Part shown: positions 34,814 through 42,166 of the stretch, piece by piece
Layout of the letters: each line of letters opens with the position of its first letter
Numbering within the stretch: the stretch's first letter is position 1
Origin: an uncultured Eubacteriales bacterium
GTDB taxonomy: Bacteria > Bacillota > Clostridia > Oscillospirales > CAG-272
Direction: 5' to 3'
Length of the DNA stretch: 52,381 bases
NCBI GenBank assembly: GCA_905205065.1
Contig: CAJLCI010000013.1
Location: 1 to 52,381 of the forward strand
The notes under the pieces: model-generated
The model's database searches: none
Told to the model about the DNA's origin: nothing
What the model saw: the letters and a program-made list of their open reading frames with translations, nothing else
Program-made: the position numbers and the translations under genes

Positions 34814-35053
34814 AATATAACTAAAAGCATGATGTCTGTATCTGTAAGGTGTCCTCGCGTAAAGATATTTGCATGTAAAGGCGTATGCGTGCAAAAGCAT
34901 TCGCGTATAAAGACATTCGCATGCAAAGGTGTTCGCGCGTAAAGGCGTTTGTCTCTTCAGACTCTCTTCAAACGGTCAGATCCGCTCGTTTTTTTAGCGT
35001 CGGTGCACTTCACTACAGGATCCGCCTTATGATATGACACGAAACTTTGCTCA
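34814..35053 (+). repeat. Composite intergenic repeat, copy G, with seven 16-bp units
   Basis: Leader ATATAACTAAAAGCATGATG, GTCTGTATCTGTAAG, then seven 16-base units from 34844 to 34955: for example TAAAGATATTTGCATG, TAAAGGCGTATGCGTG, CAAAAGCATTCGCGTA, TAAAGACATTCGCATG, CAAAGGTGTTCGCGCG. Core: CTCTTCAGACTC, CCGCTCGTTTTTTTAGCG, GGATCCGCCTTATGATATG. Confidence 0.8.
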
Positions 35054-35073
35054 TTTTATTCCTTTTTGAATAT

Positions 35074-36498
35074 TTATTTAAGCTGTGATATTGCGTCAGA
35101 AATCGTTTTTTCGTAAGCCTCTCTGCCGTATTTATCGACTTCGGCTTTGTTTTTTTCTCCATGAGTAAGACATCCTGCGCCTCCTATACATCCACCGACA
35201 CACGCCATTCCTTCTATGAAGTTTTCAGGAAGCACACCCTTTGAAAACTTAAGAAGTGCAGTTCTGCATTCTTCTATTCCATCGCATGAAATTGCCTTTA
35301 AATCGAAGTCCTCTTCACCTAATTCTTTAAGTCCCTCCTGAACTGCATCGGCGAGACCTCCGCAGCGTGCAAAGATTCTTCCGAAGTACGATGCATTGTC
35401 AAGAACATCTTCGGGCAGTGTTGTTATGTCAATATCTTTACTGTCAAACAAGGCCTGAAGTTCTTCAAATGTTAGAACGGAGTCTACGTAAGGACGTACT
35501 TCTTTCTGCTGAAATTCCATTTTTTTAGCGGTACAAGGTCCGATAAAAATTACTTTTGCTTCAGGATCTTTAGTTTTAATATATTCAGCGATAGTTCCCA
35601 TTGGAGATAGGTTATGAGATATGTTATTTTCAAGGCTGGGAAACTGTTTTCGGATATAGCTTACAAATGCGGGGCAGCAAGAGCTTGTAAGGGCTTTTTT
35701 CTGGGCAAGCTCCTTAGCTTCATTATATGCTACCATATCCGCTCCCAAGGCAACTTCGACAACGGTATAAAATCCAAGCTTTTTTATTCCGGAGATAACG
35801 TTTCCAAGTTTTGCGTAAGTAAACTGACTTGAAATCGATGGGGCTACAATTGCATATACTTTATACTTTTGATTTTCTTCGCTTTTCTTAATAGTATCTA
35901 TGACATCAAGAATAAAGGATTTATCTGTAATTGCGCCGAATGGGCACTGATATACACAAGCTCCGCAGGAAATACATTTATCATTGTCAATGACCGCCGC
36001 CTTATCCTCATTCATTTTTATTGCTTTTACTTTACATGAGCTTTCGCAGGGGCGTTTTTGATTTATAATTGCAAAATACGGACAAACCTTTGCGCATGCG
36101 CCGCATTCGACGCATTTGCTTTTGTCTATATGAGCTTTTTGATGTTCATCGAAAGTAATTGCTCCGCGTTTGCATACGTCTTCGCATCTGTGTGCAAGAC
36201 AACCGCGGCATGCTTCGGTTACCGAATAGCCTCCGACCGGACACTCATCACAAGCAATATCTATTACTTCGATAACGTTAGGGTTATTCTTATCTCCGCC
36301 CATGGCAATTTTGACACGTTCGGAAAGTATAGCTCTTTCTTTGTATACGCAGCACCGCATTGTCGATTTTTTGCCCGGAACAATGGTTTTGGGAATGTCC
36401 GAAAGTGATTCAAGAAGCGTATCATTCCATGCATGTCTTGCAACTTCGCGAAGAACCTTATATTTTAAGTGCTGAACCTTTGTGTCAAACTTTCTCAT
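35074..36498 (-). CDS. [FeFe]-hydrogenase, group B type
   Basis: A 474-residue protein. N-terminal cysteine clusters (C83/C86, C97-C100-C105-C109) precede two ferredoxin-like sites, C129-C132-C135-C139 and C175-C178-C181-C185. The H-cluster motifs follow: TSSCCP (C274/C275), IGPCTAKKME (C322) and FIEGMACVGGCIGGAG (C433, C437). All four H-cluster ligands and the proton-relay cysteine are present. TSSCCPAFV and GPCTAKK, in place of the group A forms TSCCPxW and MPCxxKK, point to the poorly characterised group B. It should exchange electrons between ferredoxin and H2. It lies 134 bases downstream of the phosphatase gene in the same direction. Confidence 0.9.
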   Translation of the reverse strand: MRKFDTKVQHLKYKVLREVARHAWNDTLLESLSDIPKTIVPGKKSTMRCCVYKERAILSERVKIAMGGDKNNPNVIEVIDIACDECPVGGYSVTEACRGCLAHRCEDVCKRGAITFDEHQKAHIDKSKCVECGACAKVCPYFAIINQKRPCESSCKVKAIKMNEDKAAVIDNDKCISCGACVYQCPFGAITDKSFILDVIDTIKKSEENQKYKVYAIVAPSISSQFTYAKLGNVISGIKKLGFYTVVEVALGADMVAYNEAKELAQKKALTSSCCPAFVSYIRKQFPSLENNISHNLSPMGTIAEYIKTKDPEAKVIFIGPCTAKKMEFQQKEVRPYVDSVLTFEELQALFDSKDIDITTLPEDVLDNASYFGRIFARCGGLADAVQEGLKELGEEDFDLKAISCDGIEECRTALLKFSKGVLPENFIEGMACVGGCIGGAGCLTHGEKNKAEVDKYGREAYEKTISDAISQLK

Positions 36499-36632
36499 TT
36501 ATGTGACCATACCTTTCGTATATGCTAAAAGCTCATTTGTTTAAGCTTTGCCAGAGCTTTTGTCCGACAAAGTCTGAAAGCCTTTTGTGTCTTTATTTTA
36601 AGGAAATACATAGATACAAATCAAAGTAATTA

Positions 36633-37805
36633 TCAAAAATAGCTGACTTTAATTCGCTTTCCCATTTTTTTCAGACAGTCAGACAGCTCTTGAATAAGCT
36701 GCATTTTTATATTGAAATTTATTGGAAGATTGGGATTCTGATGAGCCGGGTTTACCGCCTTTCCAACATAAAAGTTAATGTCGGTTGCCTCCTCGAAAAG
36801 CAGACGGGCAATCATGGAAGCGCCGTCCCTCTTATATCCCCATTGAGAGTATGACTCATTATCCTCGAGATAGTCCTTAGCATACGACAGAACCTTATTA
36901 ATTGTTATTACTCCCTCGGTAACCAAATCGACTCCCTCGATTTTTGCAATAGGCGGAATTTCAGGATCGGGAAAATCAATTGACGGAACAAGAGGCTTTC
37001 CGAGATATTCGGCCGCAATAGTTGACGTTGTGCCTCCGCATACGATGTGCTTGCCCTCCTTTGAAAAGAAGAGCGCCATCATCTTATTACAGTCATCGCG
37101 GTTTGACGGAGGACCGATAATCAAATTCATCGGTTCGCGTTTGCGGATTCTTACCGTACAGGCTGTTGTATCATCTCCCGGCTGTCCGCCGTATAGTTTA
37201 TAACATTCGTCGAGAAGGATTGTATTGAGCGTTTTTGCGGTAAAGCCAACCTGAAAGAAAGATTCCATAAATTCGATTATTTCGCTTCTGTCCCATCCGA
37301 AATTTAATTCCTGGCCAATGCTGGCATGAATACAGCCGTCGCTCATAGCGATGAAAATATCGTCTTCACAGAGCTTAATTGTCGAGCGTGAAATCTTTTT
37401 TCCGCAGATGTCTGAAATGGTCTGCGGGTAATCGTAATTTTGACCGTTTCTCAGAAGTATTACATCGGGGTTGTCATACTGAATAATGTCCGCCTCGTCG
37501 TTATCGCGTATATATATGATTGTAAAAGTAGAATACGCTACTCCGCGAACAGAGCAGACAGGCAATGTCTGCGCCATGGTTTCCACACAGTCCTCAACTT
37601 TCATTCCCTGAGCCATCATTGTTGACAGAATTTTGGAGGTCAGTGTCGAAAGGATATTTGCCTTAACACCGCTACCGAGGCCGTCTGCAAGCACAATGAT
37701 CGTAGAGCCGTCATCTTTTTCGATGACCTGGATATTGTCTCCGCAAAGTTCTTCTCCGTATTTTATTAAACTGCGGTATCCTATATCGGCACATAGATTA
37801 TTCAT
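36633..37805 (-). CDS. SpoIIE-type PP2C serine phosphatase
   Basis: A 390-residue protein. The first 225 residues are a SpoIIE/PP2C catalytic domain with metal-binding aspartates in LADGLGSG (D41), AMSDGC (D156) and QPGDDTT (D211, D212). Residues 226-390 (starting MNLIIGPPSNRDD and containing IVCGGTTSTIAAEYLG) form a second domain I cannot name; its glycine loop looks nucleotide-binding. No membrane or sensor domain is present, so input must come from a partner. Its ATG lies 8 bases inside the end of the sensory hydrogenase gene, implying coupled synthesis. Substrate phosphoprotein is unknown. Confidence 0.9.
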   Translation of the reverse strand: MNNLCADIGYRSLIKYGEELCGDNIQVIEKDDGSTIIVLADGLGSGVKANILSTLTSKILSTMMAQGMKVEDCVETMAQTLPVCSVRGVAYSTFTIIYIRDNDEADIIQYDNPDVILLRNGQNYDYPQTISDICGKKISRSTIKLCEDDIFIAMSDGCIHASIGQELNFGWDRSEIIEFMESFFQVGFTAKTLNTILLDECYKLYGGQPGDDTTACTVRIRKREPMNLIIGPPSNRDDCNKMMALFFSKEGKHIVCGGTTSTIAAEYLGKPLVPSIDFPDPEIPPIAKIEGVDLVTEGVITINKVLSYAKDYLEDNESYSQWGYKRDGASMIARLLFEEATDINFYVGKAVNPAHQNPNLPINFNIKMQLIQELSDCLKKMGKRIKVSYF

Positions 37806-39474
37806 TGTTTATCGACTCCTTGAGCTTTGTAAGCGCAATTTTGGTTTCAGCGGCTGTTTCACCGAGAAGAGACGCAATTTCCTGTACAACACGCATTTGC
37901 TTATCGATTACCTTATCGGTTGTTTCAACGGTCTGACGCGCAATTGCATCCTTCTTTTCCCGTTCTGTCTCCTCGTCGGTTACGTCCCTCATAATGCAGA
38001 TAAGTAAATGATAATTTTTGTCGTATGTGATTGTTTCATCTACGTATTTTTTATATTCTGCCAGATATGTTCGCTTGTTCATGACCGGACGGCCGGACTG
38101 CTGAACAGAAAGAAAGTCTTTGCAGTCAAGAATCCTTATTGCCGGTTCACCGAGTACATGCGAATCGCTTGCGATATTCATTAGTTTCAGAGCGGCTCCG
38201 TTGATTTGCTGAACTTCAAGGCTGTCATTAAGCACAATAATTGCATTCGGAGTATTATTTATGATATTGTCTGAAAAACGCTCGGCACGGTCGTTAAGAA
38301 ACGGGAGGCACATTGTAATCTCCGCTTTTCCCTGAAATACCGCAACGGCTTTTTCACGGCAGGAATTGTAGCCGCAGGAACCGCAGTTCAGCTCATGTTC
38401 CGGCATCGTCTTGCCCATCTGATGTAAAATGTCTTTGATTTCCGATTCGGTAGGAGTTTCATGGCTGCTTAGTATCGGCGGCATAAACTTTTTAATGTCC
38501 TGCTTCGGCAGTTCAGGTGCGGGAAAGTCATATTTTCCGGCGTAGGAGCTGATACATAGATAATCGCGTATAGGGGTACGATGATATTTTTCCATGACCG
38601 GACCGCCTGAGCAGCTTCCGATGCAGGCCGACATTTCTATAAAGCATTTATGCAGACCACCCTTTTCAATATCTTTAAGAGCGGCGATGCAATTTTCAAC
38701 TCCGTCAATCGCAAAATACGAATAATCCGGCATGTCGCACGACATTGTTTTTAATATGCCTCCGGTGGTGGGAAAGAAACGCGCCCGGCTTTCGGGGTTT
38801 TGATCTCTTTCCGATTTGATTTCGATTCCTTCTTCATTCAGCCACGCCGTCAGCTCTTCAAATGTTAGTACGGCGTCTACAATACCGCTGTAGGCATCCG
38901 CTTCGTCTTTTTTTGCAACACATGGTCCTATAAACACGGTTTTACATCCGGGATTTTGTTTTTTTATTTCAAGGCAGTGCGCCTGCATAGGAGATACTAC
39001 ATCTGCAAGATATTGAAGCTCTGACGGAAAATATTTTTGAATGAGAAGATTTATAGAGTGGCAGCAGGATGAGATGAGAATATCCCTTTTCTCTTCATGC
39101 AGAATTCGGTCATATTCACGTTTTACAATAGTCGCTCCGATTGCTGTTTCATCCACTCCGGCGAAGCCGAGCTTTTTAATAGCTTCCCGCATTGATTCGA
39201 TTCCAGCGCCCTCGTAATTTGCGGCAAAAGATGGTGCAAGACTTACAAATACCGGGGTGTCTCCAGATAAAAGAACCTTAACCTGTTCAACCGAGCTTAC
39301 AATCTGTTTGGCATTCTGCGGACAGACAACAAAACAGTGACCGCATAGAATACATTCTGCCCCGATAATATTTGCCTGCCCGCCGGAAAATCGAATTGAT
39401 TTTACAGGGCAGTTTCGAATACATTTATAACAGCTTTTACAGTTTGATTTTTTTAGCTTTAAAAAATCAGCCAT
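37798..39474 (-). CDS. Sensory [FeFe]-hydrogenase with PAS domain (group C, HydS-like)
   Basis: A 558-residue fusion. Domains in order: two [4Fe-4S] sites (C12-C15-C18-C22 and C41-C44-C47-C51); an H-cluster domain with SSCCHS (C137/C138), IGPCVAKKDE (C185) and EMSACIGSCSGGP (C284, C288); an extra [4Fe-4S] motif C364-x2-C367-x4-C372-x16-C389; a PAS domain at about 401-515 (NTPNAIIVLNDSLEVQQIN); and a C-terminal helical segment that may dimerise or contact the phosphatase. H-cluster ligands are intact but residues around them differ from catalytic enzymes (His instead of Pro after the cysteine pair), as in group C regulators. It probably senses H2 or redox state. Confidence 0.9.
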   Translation of the reverse strand: MADFLKLKKSNCKSCYKCIRNCPVKSIRFSGGQANIIGAECILCGHCFVVCPQNAKQIVSSVEQVKVLLSGDTPVFVSLAPSFAANYEGAGIESMREAIKKLGFAGVDETAIGATIVKREYDRILHEEKRDILISSCCHSINLLIQKYFPSELQYLADVVSPMQAHCLEIKKQNPGCKTVFIGPCVAKKDEADAYSGIVDAVLTFEELTAWLNEEGIEIKSERDQNPESRARFFPTTGGILKTMSCDMPDYSYFAIDGVENCIAALKDIEKGGLHKCFIEMSACIGSCSGGPVMEKYHRTPIRDYLCISSYAGKYDFPAPELPKQDIKKFMPPILSSHETPTESEIKDILHQMGKTMPEHELNCGSCGYNSCREKAVAVFQGKAEITMCLPFLNDRAERFSDNIINNTPNAIIVLNDSLEVQQINGAALKLMNIASDSHVLGEPAIRILDCKDFLSVQQSGRPVMNKRTYLAEYKKYVDETITYDKNYHLLICIMRDVTDEETEREKKDAIARQTVETTDKVIDKQMRVVQEIASLLGETAAETKIALTKLKESINNE

Positions 39475-39555
39475 TGCGTTAACAGTTCCTTTCTGTAATT
39501 TCTCCGTATTGATTTCATGAAGCCTCGGAATGCGGCAGACGAGTAAATTTTATTC

Positions 39556-39795
39556 TTAAATGTTAGGCAGTACTTCACTGAAAAAGAACTCTTCGGTATT
39601 ATCTTCGTTAAGAGAATAAGGCTTACCGTCGAGTGTACAGCAAACTCCCTTCTGACAGTTACCCATGCAGAAGGTTCCGCACAGTATAATTTTGTCCTTG
39701 AGATTATGTTCGTCGACGAGCTTCTGCAATTTTTCTACAACCTGTCTTGAGCCTTTAAGATGACATGAGCTGCCGATACATACCGTAATTTTCAT
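39556..39795 (-). CDS. Thioredoxin-like [2Fe-2S] ferredoxin
   Basis: A 79-residue single-domain protein of the NuoE C-terminal type. Cluster ligands are probably C6 and C11 (VCIGSSCHLKGS) and C39 and C43 (ILCGTFCMGNC), a CxxxxC...CxxxC pattern; extra cysteines C47, C52 and C53 are present. Such proteins shuttle electrons to or from hydrogenase modules. It is first gene of the hydrogenase operon, 81 bases before the sensory hydrogenase, so it is a natural electron partner of that sensor. Confidence 0.88.
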   Translation of the reverse strand: MKITVCIGSSCHLKGSRQVVEKLQKLVDEHNLKDKIILCGTFCMGNCQKGVCCTLDGKPYSLNEDNTEEFFFSEVLPNI

Positions 39796-40013
39796 ATTGA
39801 CATTATCTCCTTTTATCTTTTGTATAATTTACTGTCGTAATAACGACTTTCTGATTCGGAAATCTTTTTTAAATATATATCAAGTCAATATATTAAGCAA
39901 AAAACTTTTAAAATGAACTATTTTGAAATGAGCTATGTAATGACGATGTGTTAATCTGACCGGAGGAAGCTTATGTTACCAATTACGACAGACTAATATT
40001 TATTTCTATTATT

Positions 40014-40041
40014 ATTATAATCTTTTTACGTTTAATGTCAA
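40014..40041 (-). promoter_or_regulatory. Promoter of the sensory hydrogenase operon
   Basis: On the minus strand: TTGACA (40041-40036), 16-base spacer, TATAAT (40019-40014). It implies a leader of about 210 bases before the [2Fe-2S] gene, with no recognisable structure. The 428-base divergent gap 39796-40223 otherwise holds only the promoter of the zinc-ribbon gene. Confidence 0.75.
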
Positions 40042-40117
40042 GCTTCTTTTCGAATAGTCGCTGCAGGTATATATTAGGTGCTGATATATCTTTAGCAGTG
40101 TATGAGGCATAAAATTG

Positions 40118-40146
40118 TTGACAAAAGTTTATTTATAAAGTATAAT
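40118..40146 (+). promoter_or_regulatory. Promoter of the zinc-ribbon/TPM/SPFH genes
   Basis: TTGACA (40118-40123), 17-base spacer, TATAAT (40141-40146). Confidence 0.88.
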
Positions 40147-40223
40147 CATACGCGAAAGCAACGCCGAAATTTCGGTATTTTACTGTATAACTATATATAT
40201 GATAATTAAACGGGTGAATTGTA

Positions 40224-41303
40224 TTGAATGCTGTAACCTATAAGTGTCCGTCATGCGCTTCTCCTCTTGAATTTTCAGGAGAAGAGCAGAAGCTTGTATG
40301 TCAGGCGTGCGGAAATGAGTATGAGCTTGAGGTTATCGAGGCTCTGAATGAGACTGATGAAAGTCAGAATTCCTGCCGTAAAGAATTTGACTGGGGCGAA
40401 ATGCGGCGCATGCGCTCGGAAGAAAATCTTGAAAATACGGTTAATTATGTATGTTCATCATGCGGTGCCGAAATAGTCACAGATATTGAAACCGCGGCTA
40501 CCAAGTGTCCGTACTGCGATAACGTTGTTGTTCTTTCAGATAAGCTGTCCGGAAATCTGCGTCCTAATGTAATAATACCTTTTAAAATAGACAGAGACGG
40601 AGTGTTGAATGCAGTTCATAAAATGTGCCGCGGAAAGCCTTTGCTGCCAAAGAACTTTATTGATGAAAATAAATTAAAGGAAATTCAGGGAATTTATGTT
40701 CCGTTCTGGTTATACGGCTGCAGGGCGGAAGGATCTATGACATATAATACTATCAAGGTTAGGACGTGGAGCACGGAAAAATATAATTTTACTGAAACTT
40801 CTCATTTCTTTGTAAAGCGGGAAGGGACGCTTGATTTTGAACGTATTCCGGTAGACGGAAGTTTGCGTATGGATAATGCGCTTATGGATTCGATTGAGCC
40901 TTTTGACTGGAAAGATCTTTGTGGCTTTGATTCTAAATATCTTTCCGGTTTTGTCGCAGACCGCTATAATGATGATGCGGATGCTAATCTTCCCCGCGCG
41001 AGCGAAAGGGTTGAAACAAGCGCGGAACAATTTTTCCGCTCAACTGTTAGAGGATATGCGAGCGTTTCAAAACGCAGTGAAAAAATTCAGCTTTCAAATA
41101 CAAGTGTCAAATATGCTATGCTTCCGGTATACCTTATAAAAACAAAATATAACGGAAAGGAATACACATATGCGATGAACGGACAGACCGGAAAGATTGT
41201 CGGGCAGCTTCCTGTTTCATGGGGAAGGCTCTGCGGGTGGTTTGCCGGAATTGCCGCATCGGTTACGCTTTTGTTATCCGTGCTGTCTTTGCTGTTATTT
41301 TGA
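40224..41303 (+). CDS. Zinc-ribbon membrane protein (TFIIB-like zinc ribbons)
   Basis: A 359-residue protein with two N-terminal zinc ribbons, CPSC...CQAC (residues 8-32) and CSSC...CPYC (about 76-97), a conserved central domain beginning LRPNVIIPFKIDRDGVL with GIYVPFWLYG, and one C-terminal membrane helix (GIAASVTLLLSVLSLLLF). Close relatives are often misnamed as primosomal helicases because of the ribbon. Its biochemical role is unknown. The start is a TTG with only a weak GGGTG site. It is first of three adjacent genes that recur together in Firmicutes. Confidence 0.8.
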   Translation: MNAVTYKCPSCASPLEFSGEEQKLVCQACGNEYELEVIEALNETDESQNSCRKEFDWGEMRRMRSEENLENTVNYVCSSCGAEIVTDIETAATKCPYCDNVVVLSDKLSGNLRPNVIIPFKIDRDGVLNAVHKMCRGKPLLPKNFIDENKLKEIQGIYVPFWLYGCRAEGSMTYNTIKVRTWSTEKYNFTETSHFFVKREGTLDFERIPVDGSLRMDNALMDSIEPFDWKDLCGFDSKYLSGFVADRYNDDADANLPRASERVETSAEQFFRSTVRGYASVSKRSEKIQLSNTSVKYAMLPVYLIKTKYNGKEYTYAMNGQTGKIVGQLPVSWGRLCGWFAGIAASVTLLLSVLSLLLF

Positions 41304-41335
41304 TTCAGGTTTGAAATCTCAGAGGAATATATTCT

Positions 41336-42142
41336 ATGAATAGTGTTTTAAAAAATATTTCGGTTTTTGCGGCGGCTGTGTTGGTTTCTGTTCCTGTTCA
41401 GACGTATTTTAGTTTGGGTGCATATACTGAGTTTCACGATCCTGACGCTCCGAGACTTGTAGATAATGCCGGCGTATTGTCTGAAAATGAGGAGGATTCG
41501 CTTCTTGACAGTATGACTGCTCTTTCCGATAAATACGGAACTGATGTAATAATTGTAACTACTGTAAATACCGGCGGAAAAAGCAACCGTGATTACGCCG
41601 ATGATTTTTACGATTACGGCGGTTATGGTTTAGGAGCGGGGTATGATGGTATTTTACTTCTTGTGAATTTTGGTTCCGGAAGAGGCTGGTATATATCTAC
41701 ATACGGAAGCGCAATCGATGACTTTTCCGACGCTGATATTGAAAAGATAGGGGATAATATTAAGACGTATCTTAGCGGCGGTGAATATTTTGCTGCTTTT
41801 AATAAATATCTTGACATGATCGAGTACCCTCTTTCCGGAAAAGCTTTGCCACGAAAGACATCTGAGACTTTCTTTTATATAGGAGTATGTTTTGTAGTCG
41901 GCCTTGTGACTGCATTTGTTTCAACTTCGGTAATGCGTTCTAAAATGAATCCGGTTAAGTGTTCGTCGGCTGCAAACAATTCGGTGGTTAACGGGAGTTT
42001 TAACCTGACCGGATCTGGAGACTATTTTCTCTATAAAACAGTTACTAAAACGGCGAGACCCAAACCGGCTTTTTCCAGTGGGAGTTCGGTTCATAAGTCC
42101 TCAAGCGGCAGAAGTCATGGGGGCGGAGGAGGAAAATTTTAG
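41336..42142 (+). CDS. TPM-domain (YgcG-type) membrane protein
   Basis: A 268-residue protein with an N-terminal signal or anchor (residues 5-27), then the TPM_phosphatase domain (PF04536): RLVDNAGVLSENEEDSLLDSM, GTDVIIVTTVNTGGKS, GYDGILLLVNFGSGRGWYISTYGSA. A second helix (FYIGVCFVVGLVTAFVSTSV) and a Ser/Gly tail ending HGGGGGKF follow. The family is linked to membrane-protein quality control or photosystem repair in plants; the bacterial role is unclear. It starts 33 bases after the zinc-ribbon gene. Confidence 0.87.
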   Translation: MNSVLKNISVFAAAVLVSVPVQTYFSLGAYTEFHDPDAPRLVDNAGVLSENEEDSLLDSMTALSDKYGTDVIIVTTVNTGGKSNRDYADDFYDYGGYGLGAGYDGILLLVNFGSGRGWYISTYGSAIDDFSDADIEKIGDNIKTYLSGGEYFAAFNKYLDMIEYPLSGKALPRKTSETFFYIGVCFVVGLVTAFVSTSVMRSKMNPVKCSSAANNSVVNGSFNLTGSGDYFLYKTVTKTARPKPAFSSGSSVHKSSSGRSHGGGGGKF

Positions 42143-42166
42143 ATATGTACGAAAGGTGTGATTGTA

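Noticed and set aside
34639..34926. 95-codon minus-strand ORF rich in His, Thr and Cys
   Set aside because: It is created by reading through the 16-bp tandem array and leader of repeat copy G; no ribosome binding site or family match.
209..35053. Repeat elements as insertion sequences
   Set aside because: No transposase ORF and no terminal inverted repeats; lengths vary through internal arrays.
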